64,000 nucleotides of DNA from Actinopolyspora xinjiangensis (GCF_900104475.1 NZ_FNJR01000012.1:124001-188000), one strand, 5' to 3'; positions 27,617 to 38,464 are shown, counted from the stretch's first letter. Made by a program: numbers and translations. The notes: generated from the sequence alone by a model not told the origin.

Positions 27617-27880
27617 GTGAAGACCTTCGACGAGCTGTTCAGTCAGCTTCAGCAGCGCGCGCACAGCCGACCCGAGGGCTCTGCCACGGTCGCCGCCCTC
27701 GACGCGGGAATCCACGCACAGGGCAAGAAAGTCCTCGAGGAAGCGGGCGAGGTGTGGTTGGCCGCCGAGCACGAGTCCGACGAGCAGCTCGCGGAGGAGG
27801 CCTCCCAGCTGCTCTACCGGTTGCAGGTGATCCTGCTGGCGCGGGGACTCTCCCCCGACGACGTCTACCGCTATCTGTGA
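27617..27880 (+). CDS. hisE: Phosphoribosyl-ATP diphosphatase
   Basis: The 87-residue protein is the stand-alone HisE, which hydrolyses phosphoribosyl-ATP to phosphoribosyl-AMP in histidine synthesis. It is a helical MazG-like protein with the acidic metal site [13 protein letters not shown] (about residues 40-52) and [14 protein letters not shown]. The GTG has TAAGGAT a few bases upstream, either as a -10 box or a weak ribosome site. Unlike most actinobacteria, hisG does not follow: the next gene is a VOC protein. Confidence 0.92.
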   Translation: MKTFDELFSQLQQRAHSRPEGSATVAALDAGIHAQGKKVLEEAGEVWLAAEHESDEQLAEEASQLLYRLQVILLARGLSPDDVYRYL

Positions 27881-28183
27881 AGTGTTGCTCTGCTGGAGCT
27901 TGGGCTCGGTTAGCCGGTCGCTGCGGCGGACGCTTGCGGCGTTGGCCCGCTCTTGAGTAGCCACTACGCGGCGAGCGGTCCTGCCTCGCGATCGAACCCT
28001 CGCGACGTCTTGATGTCGGAATCCCGGCCGGGGCGGTGGTTCCCCGCGTCGTCCGGCCGGTATCCGACTCGGACGGTCCCGCGTTCCGATGAGGTGACCG
28101 GATCGTGATCCGAACGGCCCATGCGACGCGCGTCAGGACGGATAATGGTGTCCGGAAGACGCCGATCATCAGCGGGAGGAACC
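27881..28183. other. 303-base intergenic region after hisE, with repeat and hairpin
   Basis: No gene is recognised, and no hisG fragment is seen in any frame. It contains one copy of a 54-base repeat (27939-27992) and an imperfect hairpin at 28015-28068 (GTCGGA...CCGGCCGG paired with CCGGCCGG...TCCGAC), which may terminate the hisE transcript. Confidence 0.5.
27939..27992 (+). repeat. Intergenic repeat, copy A
   Basis: This 54-base segment matches 39634-39689 with about 80 percent identity and two single-base gaps. It shares exact blocks CGCGGCGAGCGG and GCCTCGCGAT. A small inverted repeat (GCGAG...CTCGC) inside it suggests a folded RNA or binding site. Both copies are on the same strand, downstream of gene ends. 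Confidence 0.55.
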
Positions 28184-29032
28184 ATGGGTGTGGTTCCGGT
28201 GGGCTCCGCGCCGCCGAAGTGGCAACTGTACGCGGGGATGCCGTGTTGGATCGAACTGGTCACCCCGGACCTGGACAGTGCCTGCGAGTTCTACACGGCA
28301 CTGTTCGGTTGGCGGTACGAAAACCGGCGGGCCTCGGACGAGGGGGAACACCTGATCGCCTCGCACGACGGCTTCCCCGTGGCCAGTCTGCGGACCTCGG
28401 TGGAGTGCGGAGCGCGGTGGCGGTTGTTCCTCGCCACGGGGGACTGCCGCCTCGCTTGCGAACAGGCGGAGAGCAACGGTGCCAGTGTGACCACGCCGCC
28501 GCGGCATCTCAGCGGTATCGGCACCAAGGCCGTGCTCGGCGACCCTTGCGGTGTCGAGTTCGGACTGCTGGAACCGGAGACCTCCTGGCAGTTCGACGTG
28601 GGGCTTCCAGCGACCCTCATGTGGGCGGAGCTGCTCACCATCAAGGCTCAGACGGCCGATCTGTTCTTCCAGGAGTTGTTCGGCTACACCGCCGCGCAGT
28701 TCGGCACCGAGAACCAGCTCGACTACTCGGTCTGGTACCTGGGTGAGGAGTCGGTGATGGCCCGTGTCAGCATGCTGCGCGAATACATCAACGACGAGAC
28801 CGAGCCGCACTGGTTGATCTACCTCGGGGTCGATTCCGACATCGGTACCGACGAGGCGGTCCGGCGCGCCATCGCCGCCAACGGCAGGGTCCGGGTCAAC
28901 CCCTACGACTCGCCGCTGGGCAGGGTGGCGGTACTCCGCGATCCCACCGGCGCCAGGGTTGCCCTGGTGGACGCCTCCCGAGCACCGGAGGGGAACGGAA
29001 TCCCCGGAAACTACGATCCATACGAGGACTGA
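28184..29032 (+). CDS. VOC family protein, two-domain (glyoxalase-like)
   Basis: The 282-residue protein contains two vicinal oxygen chelate domains: the first starts PCWIELVTPDLDSACEFYTALFGW (about residue 20) and the second starts ATLMWAELLTIKAQTADLFFQELFGY (about residue 145). Such tandem VOC proteins bind metal or small hydrophobic ligands and may act as glyoxalase, dioxygenase or resistance proteins; no substrate can be chosen. ATG 28184 is chosen because GGGAGGA lies four bases upstream. Confidence 0.87.
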   Translation: MGVVPVGSAPPKWQLYAGMPCWIELVTPDLDSACEFYTALFGWRYENRRASDEGEHLIASHDGFPVASLRTSVECGARWRLFLATGDCRLACEQAESNGASVTTPPRHLSGIGTKAVLGDPCGVEFGLLEPETSWQFDVGLPATLMWAELLTIKAQTADLFFQELFGYTAAQFGTENQLDYSVWYLGEESVMARVSMLREYINDETEPHWLIYLGVDSDIGTDEAVRRAIAANGRVRVNPYDSPLGRVAVLRDPTGARVALVDASRAPEGNGIPGNYDPYED

Positions 29033-29063
29033 CGGGGCCTTCCCGCCTCGGGTGGCGAGAGGC

Positions 29064-29081
29064 CGGGGGCGGAAGCCCCCG
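29064..29081. terminator. GC hairpin between convergent genes
   Basis: CGGGGGC-GGAA-GCCCCCG is a perfect seven-pair stem with a GGAA tetraloop, 32 bases past the VOC stop. The thioesterase gene converges on it from the other side, so it may serve both strands. It lacks a U tract. Confidence 0.55.
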
Positions 29082-29289
29082 TCGGTTACCGTCGCCGTGC
29101 CGCACCGAACGGGCACCGTGCTACGCCGGTGCCGCCCCGCATGAGCGTGACGCGGCAGCCTTCGGAAGACCGACGGCCTGAGCGATCGGAGCCGACAGTG
29201 TCGCCGGGAGTATCCGTCCCGCTCCGGGCCGTGCCCGGGGCGGGACGTGTGTCTTTCGGACGGTTCGCGGGAACGGCCGATGGGGTCGT

Positions 29290-30078
29290 TCAGAGCCTGG
29301 TGGGAAGCAGTGCCTGCGCTCCCTGCCCCACCGGTCCCGCGGCGTCGTGCAGCACGGTTCGGGTCGTTCCCGCGCCGTCCGGGCCGAGCGTCATCCGCGC
29401 GTCGAGCCCCATCCACTCGCCGCCTGGTTCCCGTGACAGGTGCACGGTGAGATCGGTGTTGGCGAACGCCCACCGCTCGAACGGCAGGCTGCTCGACACG
29501 CCGCTGGCGCAGTCCGCGACGGCGAACAACCGTTGCAGCGGACTCGGTTCCTCCCCGGCGACCAGCGGCATGCGCTGCCTGGCCCACACCCGGGCGCGGC
29601 CGGGCTCCGCTGGTTCCGAGGCCGCCGAGCGCCACTCCAGCGCGTTCGCGTAGCCGCCCGACCACCCTTCGGGCAGCGGCATCGGCGGGCAGTGCTCGGG
29701 AGCGGTGAGCCGCCTCGCATCGTCGTGTGCCACGTCGGTGGTGTCGGAACGCAGCATCCGCCAGGCCCGTGCCGTGGCCGCGACCCTGCCGGAGGCCGCG
29801 ATCTCGGCGGTCACCAGCTCCACGGAGCGCCCCGGGCGGGCCACCTCGGCGCGCACCGTCACCTCGTCCACCGGCACCGGGCCGAGCACGTCCACGCTCA
29901 CCCGGCGGACGGCCCGCCGTTCGTCGGGGGCGCAGCGCTCGACGGCGCGCACCAGCAACGCGGCCACCGGGCCGAGATGCTGCGCCTTGTCCGACCATGG
30001 GCCCACGGTGTGTTCGGTGGCTCGGAAAACGCCCTCGTCGAGCGGTTCGTAGAACACGTCCTCGGATGTCGTCAACAC
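29290..30078 (-). CDS. Thioesterase family protein (double hot-dog acyl-CoA thioesterase)
   Basis: The 262-residue protein resembles TesB-type actinobacterial thioesterase-superfamily proteins: FRATEHTVGPWSDKAQHLGPVAALLVRAVERC in the first hot-dog domain and ALEWRSAASEPAEPGRARVWARQRMPL with FAVADCASGVSSSLPFERWAFANTDLTVHLSREP in the second. Such proteins hydrolyse or bind acyl-CoA. GTG start with GAAAGG six bases upstream. It is on its own between convergent VOC and the RecB-like gene, so the physiological acyl chain is unknown. Confidence 0.85.
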   Translation of the reverse strand: MLTTSEDVFYEPLDEGVFRATEHTVGPWSDKAQHLGPVAALLVRAVERCAPDERRAVRRVSVDVLGPVPVDEVTVRAEVARPGRSVELVTAEIAASGRVAATARAWRMLRSDTTDVAHDDARRLTAPEHCPPMPLPEGWSGGYANALEWRSAASEPAEPGRARVWARQRMPLVAGEEPSPLQRLFAVADCASGVSSSLPFERWAFANTDLTVHLSREPGGEWMGLDARMTLGPDGAGTTRTVLHDAAGPVGQGAQALLPTRL

Positions 30079-30134
30079 GTTCGCCTTTCGGTCATGGTCG
30101 TCCCATAGGGGCCGTCACGGGGCCGCCGTGGAGC

Positions 30135-31037
30135 TCATTCGCCGGCCCCGGCCGGGGTGGCTGTCTCCCGCTGCGGCTCGGGCCATCCCGGATAGGGAGG
30201 GGCGGTTCCGCCGTGAGCGGGGCACAGCGGTTTGAAGTCACAGAAGTCGCACAACCGGGACGGATTGGGGCGAAAGTCGCCGCTGCGTCCCGCGCGCAGG
30301 ATGGCCTGCCAGATGGCGTCGAGGGTCCGCTCGAACCGGCGCAGCTCCGCCTCGTCCGGGGTGTAGGCCAGCGACTGCCGATCGGCCAGGTACATCAGCA
30401 GCAACTGCCGTGGCATCTCCCCACGGGCGCGCCACAGCACCAGGGCGTAGAACTTCATCTGGAACAATGCCTTGTTCTCACCGAACTGCCGGGGTGCGGA
30501 ACCGGTCTTGTAGTCGACCAGCCGCACCTCGCCGGTGGGGGCGACGTCGACCCGGTCGATGAACCCCCGCAGCAGCACACCGCTTTCCAGTTCGGTCTCC
30601 ACCCGCATCTCGCACGCCTCGGGTTCGAGCCGCCGCGGATCCTCCAGCTCGAAGTACGACTCGAGCAGCCTGCCCGCCGATGCCAGCCATTCGGTCAGCT
30701 CGTGCTCGTCGGCGAACAGTTCGGCCAGCTCGGGCCGCTCGGCACGCAGTTCCCGCCAGGCGGGGGTGAGGAGCTCGGCCGCCGTGGTGCGGTCCCGTCT
30801 CGTGGCGGGCAGATCGAACAGTCGCTCCAGCGCCGAGTGCACCACGGTGCCGCGCGCCTGCGCTTTCGTGGGGGTCTCCGGAATCCGGTCCACCGCACGG
30901 AACCGGTACAGCAGTGGGCACTGCTTGAAGTCGCTCGCCCGGGACGGTGAAAGCGCGGGGCGGCGGCGTTCACCGGATTCCTGGGGCGTGGAGCTCGCGA
31001 ACTCGCCGTTTGTCTCGTTCCGGGCCGATTCCGCCAT
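30135..31037 (-). CDS. RecB-family (PD-(D/E)XK) exonuclease with iron-sulfur cluster
   Basis: The 300-residue protein, Rv2119-like, starts its nuclease core with LSPSRASDFKQCPLLYRFRAVD, has the GTVVHSALERLFDLP helix, and the catalytic strand DVAPTGEVRLVDYKTG, where the D-x-x-D-Y-K-T is the QxxxY-type core. Four cysteines (one in FKQCPLLY and three in CDFCDFKPLC near the end) form the probable 4Fe-4S clamp of the AddB-type nuclease. The start at 31037 is backed by a TAGGGT box nine bases upstream on the same strand. It likely acts on single-stranded DNA ends; a repair role is inferred. Confidence 0.9.
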   Translation of the reverse strand: MAESARNETNGEFASSTPQESGERRRPALSPSRASDFKQCPLLYRFRAVDRIPETPTKAQARGTVVHSALERLFDLPATRRDRTTAAELLTPAWRELRAERPELAELFADEHELTEWLASAGRLLESYFELEDPRRLEPEACEMRVETELESGVLLRGFIDRVDVAPTGEVRLVDYKTGSAPRQFGENKALFQMKFYALVLWRARGEMPRQLLLMYLADRQSLAYTPDEAELRRFERTLDAIWQAILRAGRSGDFRPNPSRLCDFCDFKPLCPAHGGTAPPYPGWPEPQRETATPAGAGE

Positions 31038-31045
31038 GTCCGGCC

Positions 31046-31051
31046 ACCCTA
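31046..31051 (-). promoter_or_regulatory. -10 box of the RecB-like gene, near-leaderless start
   Basis: On the minus strand TAGGGT is followed by eight bases and then the ATG at 31037. This predicts a transcription start next to the start codon and supports the choice of that start. Confidence 0.5.
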
Positions 31052-31150
31052 GTAGGGCAGTCCTCGAACCGGTCGCCGTGGTGGCCGCCCCGCCGGACCC
31101 GCGTTCCCGCGCGTAGCGACCGGGGACTCGAACCGTCGCGTTTCCCGGAA

Positions 31151-31193
31151 GGCGTGTCGTGCCGGAGCCGGTACCAACCCGGCGCGACACGCC
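31151..31193. promoter_or_regulatory. Long stem-loop between divergent genes
   Basis: GGCGTGTCGTGCCGG (31151-31165) pairs with CCGGCGCGACACGCC (31179-31193) over 15 positions, one of them a G-U wobble, with a 13-base loop. It lies between the divergent RecB-like and site-2 protease genes, 44 bases before the protease promoter. It could be an operator for a dimeric regulator or a structured RNA. Confidence 0.5.
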
Positions 31194-31236
31194 GTGCTCG
31201 CGGCACCGCGCTCCGCTCCTCGTCGCTGCGGCGTTC

Positions 31237-31242
31237 TAGGCT
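31237..31242 (+). promoter_or_regulatory. -10 box of the site-2 protease gene
   Basis: TAGGCT ends six bases before the ATG at 31249 with no ribosome site between them, so a leaderless transcript is likely. Confidence 0.45.
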
Positions 31243-31248
31243 GCGTTC

Positions 31249-33361
<2,113 letters not shown>

Positions 33362-33445
33362 CCGGTGGCCGCGCGAGTGGGGGTCGTGCGGCCAAGCCGG
33401 GTGGTTCGCCCGACTTCCGGACGGCGGAGCCGGGCGGGCTGTCCC

Positions 33446-34297
33446 TCAGCCGGTGGACGAGTCGGCGCCGTCGCACATCTTCCACTCGCCGTCCTCGACG
33501 ATCATGTCGAACTCGTGGTCGAATTCCTGGTTCTTCGTCGGGAGCCCCGGGACGCCCGTGTCTATCGTCATGCTCCCGGTCAGATGTGCCACAGCCCTGG
33601 TGTCCGACTTCTCACGCACCTCACGCGCTTCGATGTCGAAGCTCAGGCCCTCGTAGATCTTTCTGGCCCGCTCCTCGCTGAGGCCGCCCTTCTGCATCTC
33701 TTCGATGAAGTTGTCCTTCTTGAACCGTGAGACATCGCTGTTCTCCGTCCCCCGGTTCTGCTCACAGGTCATCGAAGCGACCGCGGAGAAGTCCTTGTCG
33801 TTGATGCTGTTGACGTACTTCTGTGCAGTGTCCTTCGGATCACCGGGGCCGCCCAGCACCACGAACAGCAGCACGGCGACGCCGCCGAGGACGAGGAGGC
33901 CGCCGCCGGTGCCGCCGAGAATCCAGGGAAGTTTGGACTTCTTTTGCTGGGGGTGGTACCCGCCGGGCATTCCCGGCTGCGGCTGGCCCCAGGCCTGTTG
34001 CTGTCCCCATCCCTGCTGGGGGTGGTGTCCGGCGGGTTGTTGGCCCCAGCCCTGTGAGTCCCAGGCTGTCGGCGGGTACTGCCCGCCCGGTTGTTGGCCG
34101 TAGGGGTCGGGTTGGCCGGGCTGCTGGCCCCAGGCGGGCTGTCCGCCGCTCTGGGGGTACTGTCCCCCGGGCTGCTGGCCCCACGCCGGTTGCTGCCCGG
34201 AGTCCGGGTAGTGACCGCCGGGGTATCCACCCTGTTGCCCCCAGTTCTGCTGTTGCCAGGGATCGTTCGGGCCGGGATTCTGCGGTGGGTAGGTCAT
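33446..34297 (-). CDS. Pro/Gln-rich single-TM protein with DUF4878-like domain, paralogue 1
   Basis: The 283-residue protein has a long N-terminal cytosolic region (about residues 1-120) of low-complexity repeats around QQPGGQYP and WGQQP, a single membrane helix (LPWILGGTGGGLLVLGGVAVLLFVVLGG, about 124-151) and an extracellular C-terminal domain ending EFDMIVEDGEWKMCDG. The outer domain resembles DUF4878-like (NTF2-type) folds (DTAQKYVNSINDKDFSAVASMTCEQ) with two cysteines. No signal peptide cleavage site is seen. ATG has GAGGAGAG next to it. Function is unknown. It is one of three related genes here. Confidence 0.72.
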   Translation of the reverse strand: MTYPPQNPGPNDPWQQQNWGQQGGYPGGHYPDSGQQPAWGQQPGGQYPQSGGQPAWGQQPGQPDPYGQQPGGQYPPTAWDSQGWGQQPAGHHPQQGWGQQQAWGQPQPGMPGGYHPQQKKSKLPWILGGTGGGLLVLGGVAVLLFVVLGGPGDPKDTAQKYVNSINDKDFSAVASMTCEQNRGTENSDVSRFKKDNFIEEMQKGGLSEERARKIYEGLSFDIEAREVREKSDTRAVAHLTGSMTIDTGVPGLPTKNQEFDHEFDMIVEDGEWKMCDGADSSTG

Positions 34298-34393
34298 CTC
34301 TCCTCGCGTTTCGGGGATTTCGTTCGAGTGGTGCGGTCACCGGCGGGTGCCGTGCTCGGAGCACCGCGCCGTTTTCGGCGGTGACGCTCGGCA

Positions 34394-35097
34394 TCAGGAG
34401 GAAAAACATACCTTCCAGGAGCCTTCCTCCTGGACCGGATCGAGTTCTTGGGTGATCGATTCCTCTCCGGAGGTGCTCATCCTCATCGTGAACGTTCCGC
34501 TGCCGTCGTCGTGCTCGACGTTCCGCGCGGTCACGCTCGACCGGCGCAACTTGGACAGTTCCCGGTCATCGAGCTGTGAGGTCTGCTCCGGTTGGCCGCG
34601 AAGACTCTCCTTCACGGCTCGTCGCTGTTCCTGGCAGAGCAGGTCGTCGTACTCCGAGGTGGGCGGGTGGGGCCAACGGGTTGGTCAGCTGCCGTTGTGC
34701 GAGCGTCTCGTAGCGAGCCACCACGTCCTCGGGGCCGTTGCCGCCCAGCGTCACGAACAGCAGTACGGCGACGCCGCCGAGGATCCAGGGGAGTTTGGAT
34801 CTCTTCCGCTGCTGGGGATGGTAGCCGCCGGGGCGTGCGTAGGACGGGTAGGCGTTGGGCTCGCCGGACGGCCCCGGTTGTGGCTGGCCCCAGCCCTGCT
34901 GTGCACCCCACACCTGCTGCGGGCCGTTCTGAGGGTGGTGTCCTGCGGGGTTGCAGGCCGTAGGGGGCGGATTGGCCGTGCTGCCGGTCCCAGGCGGGCT
35001 GTCCGCCGCTCGGCGGATGCTGTCCACCGGGCTGCCCACCGTACGGTCGTTGGTCACCCCGAGGATCACTCTGCCCGGGATGTTGTGGATGTGTCAT
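34394..35097 (-). pseudogene. Paralogue 2 of the Pro/Gln-rich membrane proteins, two frameshifts
   Basis: The segment encodes a protein like paralogue 1, but split over three reading frames. The start ATG at 35097 follows GAGGAAACG. Frame 1 reads MTHPQHPGQSDP... to PYGLQP; frame 2 continues AGHHPQNGPQQVW..., through the membrane helix LPWILGGVAVLLFVTLGG to LAQRQLTNPLA; frame 3 continues EYDDLLCQEQRRAVKE... to the end WKVCFSS. Each join can be repaired by removing one base from a run of four C on the coding strand (34947-34950 and about 34669-34672), giving a conceptual 233-residue protein. Either a recent pseudogene or sequencing errors in homopolymers. Confidence 0.75.
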
Positions 35098-35278
35098 GTC
35101 GTTTCCTCGATCCGAATGTTGCGCGATCACGCGCCGGAGCGGTGAAGAGGTCTCGGAATCGTTGCCCCCGTTTCACCACCCGTTGCTGAGCGGGTGACGC
35201 GGAGTCCCCTCATCCGCCGGTCGGTCGCCCGCTGGTTCGCTCGATCCGGCCCGGTGGAGGGACAGCTCCGTGGTGTTC

Positions 35279-35959
35279 TCAGCGCGCCAGGTCGCAGATC
35301 TTCCACCGCTCCTCCTCCCACCGCAGGCCGAGCTTCTGGTCGACCGGATAGGACGCGCTTCCCGCCGAATAGGTTCCGGTGACCCGTACGGTTGCGCTGT
35401 CGCCTCGTGCACTGATCTCCCCCAGGGTCAGGTCGAACTCGCCCGCGCTGAGCTGTCCGAGCTGCCGGAGCAGCTTCGCGCGGTTGGCGACGCACAGTTC
35501 CCGTTCGAGTGCGCCGAATCGGCCCTCGTTGATTTTGTCCAACAGGTTCGCGGCGGCAGGCCCGGGGGCCTCGGGGCCGGTGAGGAACACGAGGTATCCG
35601 CCCGTGGCGGCTCCGGTCAGCAGCACACCGAGCAGTGCCGCGACCACCCACGGTTTGCGGGAGCGAAATGTCGGGGGCGGCTCCGGTGCGGGCGGCTCGC
35701 CGCTCTGCTCCGGAACGACGGTGTGGTTGAACTCGGGGGCGCTCCAGTCCGGTGGTGGAGGCGGCGCGCCGGGAGTGTGCCGTCCTGCGGGGGGCGGGCC
35801 GCGGTGGCCCGGAGGCAGCGGTTGTCCCACGAACCGCTGTTCCTCCTCGGCGCGTTGCCACGGCGCCGGGGCCTCACCGGGGGCTCCGGGATGTCCGGTT
35901 CCGTTTCCCGGCCGACGGGCGTGCCCGCCGTTCCCGGAGCTTCGTGACGGGTGGGTCAT
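35279..35959 (-). CDS. Pro-rich single-TM protein with DUF4878-like domain, paralogue 3
   Basis: The 226-residue protein has a proline-rich N-terminus (about residues 1-95, PPPPPDWSAPEF), one membrane helix (WVVAALLGVLLTGAATGGYLVFL, about 105-127) and an outer domain that ends GLRWEEERWKICDLAR, close to the WKMCDG and WKVCFSS ends of the two neighbours. LLDKINEGRFGALERELCVANRAKLL matches the corresponding helix with its cysteine. ATG 35959 is chosen because GGGAGGATCC is just upstream. It is the third tandem member; function is unknown. Confidence 0.72.
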   Translation of the reverse strand: MTHPSRSSGNGGHARRPGNGTGHPGAPGEAPAPWQRAEEEQRFVGQPLPPGHRGPPPAGRHTPGAPPPPPDWSAPEFNHTVVPEQSGEPPAPEPPPTFRSRKPWVVAALLGVLLTGAATGGYLVFLTGPEAPGPAAANLLDKINEGRFGALERELCVANRAKLLRQLGQLSAGEFDLTLGEISARGDSATVRVTGTYSAGSASYPVDQKLGLRWEEERWKICDLAR

Positions 35960-36496
35960 CGGATCCTCCCGAACAGCGTGTACCCACTCGGTTTCGGGCT
36001 TCCCCGGGGAGGTCCGGTGGGAGGTTCCGCCGGTCACCCACCCACGGAAACCGGGTCGGGGAAGTCCTGCAGGTAGTGCTCAAGTAGATCAGAGTAGGTG
36101 TCCCGGCAGGTGGGCAGTTGGCGAAGCCTGTTCGTACGACCGGGTTCGTTCCGAACGGTGGGAACAGTGGTCGGGCGTGTCCGGATCACGAATCGGTTAC
36201 CACACGGATGCCCGTGTGCTTTCCGTGCGGCTGATCCGCGGCGACACCAGGTGTGCGAACAGGCCTCGTGGCCGGCGCGGACGAGAGCGTTTTCTCCCGA
36301 ACGGGCCAATGGGACGAAACGCACCGTGGTCGTCGGGCGAGTCGAGTGCCGTCTCGTGACAACGCCGGAGTGGCTCAGTTCATGTGGTGTGGGCGATTTC
36401 TGTGGCACGCTGGGCCGTCTAGCGGGATTCGACGACCTCGCGTTGTCGTTGATCGCCGGTACCGTGGTGGTACGAACACGGGAGGAGGGTGCCGAT
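35960..36496. other. 537-base divergent intergenic region before mpa
   Basis: No gene is recognised. The plus-strand frame is open for 399 bases in phase with mpa but has no family similarity, and mpa's own start has a good ribosome site. A weak promoter candidate, TTGATC (36449-36454), 16 bases and TACGAA (36471-36476), lies just before mpa. Confidence 0.4.
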
Positions 36497-38290
36497 ATGC
36501 AGCACGACCGTCCCGACAACCGGCCTGAAGAGGGCGTTGGCCAGGGAGCTCGAGGCAGTGCGGAGACGAACAAGCAGATCCGCGAGCTCGAGGACGAGGT
36601 CGCCTCGCTTCGCAGCAGGCTCAACGAGTCCCCGCAACAGGTGCGGTTGTTGGAGCAGCGGCTGGCCGAGGCATCCGAGAGAGTGAGCCAACTCACAGAA
36701 CGGAACGCCAAGCTCACCGAGACCCTCAAGGAAGCGCGGAGCCAGTTGACCGCGCTGCGCGAGGAAGTTGACCGGCTCGCTCAACCACCGAGTGGGTACG
36801 GCGTTTTCCTCAGCCGTTACGAGGACGGCACGGTCGACGTGTTCACTTCCGGCAGGAAGATGCGCGTGGCCGTGTCACCGAACGTGAATGTGGAGGAGTT
36901 GCAACTCGGCCAGTCGGTGCGTCTGAACGAGGCGTTGACCGTGGTCGAGGAAGGAACATTCGAACGTACCGGCGAGGTGTGCACCTTCCGTGAGCTGCTC
37001 CCGACCTCCGAAACGGATCAGCCTCGACGCGCACTGGTGACCGGGCACAGCGATGAGGAACGCGTTGTCTGGTTGACGCCGCCCATGGTCGAGTCGGGCC
37101 TGAAATCCGGTGACTCGGTCCTGGTGGACACCAAAGTCGGCTACGCCTACGACACGGTTCCCAAGGCCGATGTCGAGGACCTCACCCTGGAGGAGGTGCC
37201 CGATGTCGGTTACGAGGACATCGGTGGCCTCGGTGGGCAGATCGAGGAGATCCGCGACGCCGTCGAACTGCCGTTCCTGCACTCGGATCTCTACGTGCAG
37301 TACAAGCTGGCACCCCCCAAGGGTGTGCTGCTGTACGGTCCGCCCGGTTGCGGCAAGACCCTCATCGCCAAGGCGGTGGCCAACTCGTTGGCCAAGAAGG
37401 TAGCCGCCTCCAGGGGGGATGAGGACGGGCAGGCCAAGTCCTACTTCCTGAACATCAAGGGTCCCGAACTGCTGAACAAGTTCGTCGGCGAGACGGAGCG
37501 CCACATCCGGCTGATCTTCCAGCGCGCCAGGGAGAAAGCTTCCGAGGGCACGCCGGTGATCGTGTTCTTCGACGAGATGGACTCGATCTTCCGCACACGG
37601 GGCAGTGGTGTCTCCTCCGACGTCGAGACCACTATCGTTCCCCAGCTGCTCAGCGAGATCGACGGTGTGGAAGGGCTGGAGAACGTCATCGTCATCGGTG
37701 CCTCCAACCGTGAGGACATGATCGATCCGGCCATCCTGCGGCCGGGCAGGCTCGACGTCAAAATCAAGATCGAGCGGCCGGACGCCGAGTCGGCCAAGGA
37801 CATCTTCTCCAAGTACCTCACCAGCGACCTGCCGATCCACGAGGAGGATCTGCGGGAGTTCAATGGGGACCAGCCGTCGTGTGTGGACGCGATGATCCAG
37901 ACCACGGTGGAGCGGATGTACGCCGAGACCGACGAGAACCGGTTCCTGGAGGTCACCTACGCCAACGGCGACAAGGAGGTCCTGTACTTCAAGGACTTCA
38001 ACTCCGGTGCCATGATCCAGAACATCGTGGACCGAGCCAAGAAGGCGGCGATCAAGTCCGCGATCGAGACCGGCCAGCCGGGACTGCGGGTGCAGAATCT
38101 GCAGGACGCCATCGTCGACGAGTTCGCCGAGAACGAGGACCTGCCCAACACCACGAACCCGGACGACTGGGCACGTATCTCCGGCAAGAAGGGTGAACGC
38201 ATCGTCTACATCCGGACCCTGGTCAGTGGCAAGAACCAGGAGTCGGGCCGGGCGATCGACACCGCGACCAACACCGGTCAGTACCTGTAA
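36497..38290 (+). CDS. mpa: Proteasome-associated AAA+ ATPase (Mpa/ARC)
   Basis: The 597-residue hexameric ATPase recognises pupylated proteins and unfolds them into the 20S proteasome. Order: N-terminal coiled coil that binds Pup (about residues 24-92, [19 protein letters not shown]...), two OB domains (about 95-240), AAA domain with Walker [10 protein letters not shown] (about 279-287), Walker [13 protein letters not shown] (about 353-364) and the C-terminal GQYL, whose penultimate Tyr docks into the PrcA ring. ATG 36497 follows GGAGGAGGG; the longer frame upstream is not used. A strong terminator follows. In most relatives dop comes next, but here an accessory block intervenes. Confidence 0.97.
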   Translation: MQHDRPDNRPEEGVGQGARGSAETNKQIRELEDEVASLRSRLNESPQQVRLLEQRLAEASERVSQLTERNAKLTETLKEARSQLTALREEVDRLAQPPSGYGVFLSRYEDGTVDVFTSGRKMRVAVSPNVNVEELQLGQSVRLNEALTVVEEGTFERTGEVCTFRELLPTSETDQPRRALVTGHSDEERVVWLTPPMVESGLKSGDSVLVDTKVGYAYDTVPKADVEDLTLEEVPDVGYEDIGGLGGQIEEIRDAVELPFLHSDLYVQYKLAPPKGVLLYGPPGCGKTLIAKAVANSLAKKVAASRGDEDGQAKSYFLNIKGPELLNKFVGETERHIRLIFQRAREKASEGTPVIVFFDEMDSIFRTRGSGVSSDVETTIVPQLLSEIDGVEGLENVIVIGASNREDMIDPAILRPGRLDVKIKIERPDAESAKDIFSKYLTSDLPIHEEDLREFNGDQPSCVDAMIQTTVERMYAETDENRFLEVTYANGDKEVLYFKDFNSGAMIQNIVDRAKKAAIKSAIETGQPGLRVQNLQDAIVDEFAENEDLPNTTNPDDWARISGKKGERIVYIRTLVSGKNQESGRAIDTATNTGQYL

Positions 38291-38363
38291 CCACCGGTCT
38301 CGACGGTCGCGCACCATTCCTCGCCGGATGGTCCGGCCCTCGTGTCGAATCCGGCGGATCGAC

Positions 38364-38407
38364 CACCGGGGCGTCACTCTTTCGGGTGGCGCCCCGGTGT
38401 TTTGTTT
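38364..38407 (+). terminator. Strong intrinsic terminator after mpa
   Basis: CACCGGGGCGTCAC (38364-38377) pairs with GTGGCGCCCCGGTG (38386-38399) over 14 positions, one G-U wobble, with an eight-base loop, and TTTTGTTT follows. It begins 74 bases past the mpa stop. Confidence 0.88.
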
Positions 38408-38451
38408 CGACGCGGTCCACGGCTCCGGTGTCGTCACCGCCGCACGGAGGT

Positions 38452-38457
38452 TAGGTT
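38452..38457 (+). promoter_or_regulatory. -10 box of the aldo/keto reductase gene
   Basis: TAGGTT ends seven bases before the ATG at 38465, so transcription probably starts at the start codon. GGAGG at 38446-38450 is too far away to be the ribosome site. Confidence 0.45.
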
Positions 38458-38464
38458 ACGGCGC

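Noticed and set aside
27608-27964. 118-codon minus-strand frame over hisE
   Set aside because: It is antisense to hisE, which has clear motifs; there is no start signal for the minus strand.
31100-31135. tRNA-like GGGACTCGAACC sequence
   Set aside because: It resembles an inverted T-arm, but the T-stem does not pair and there is no acceptor or anticodon arm.
36098-36496. N-terminal extension of mpa
   Set aside because: The extra 133 residues are unlike Mpa and the ATG at 36497 has a strong ribosome site.
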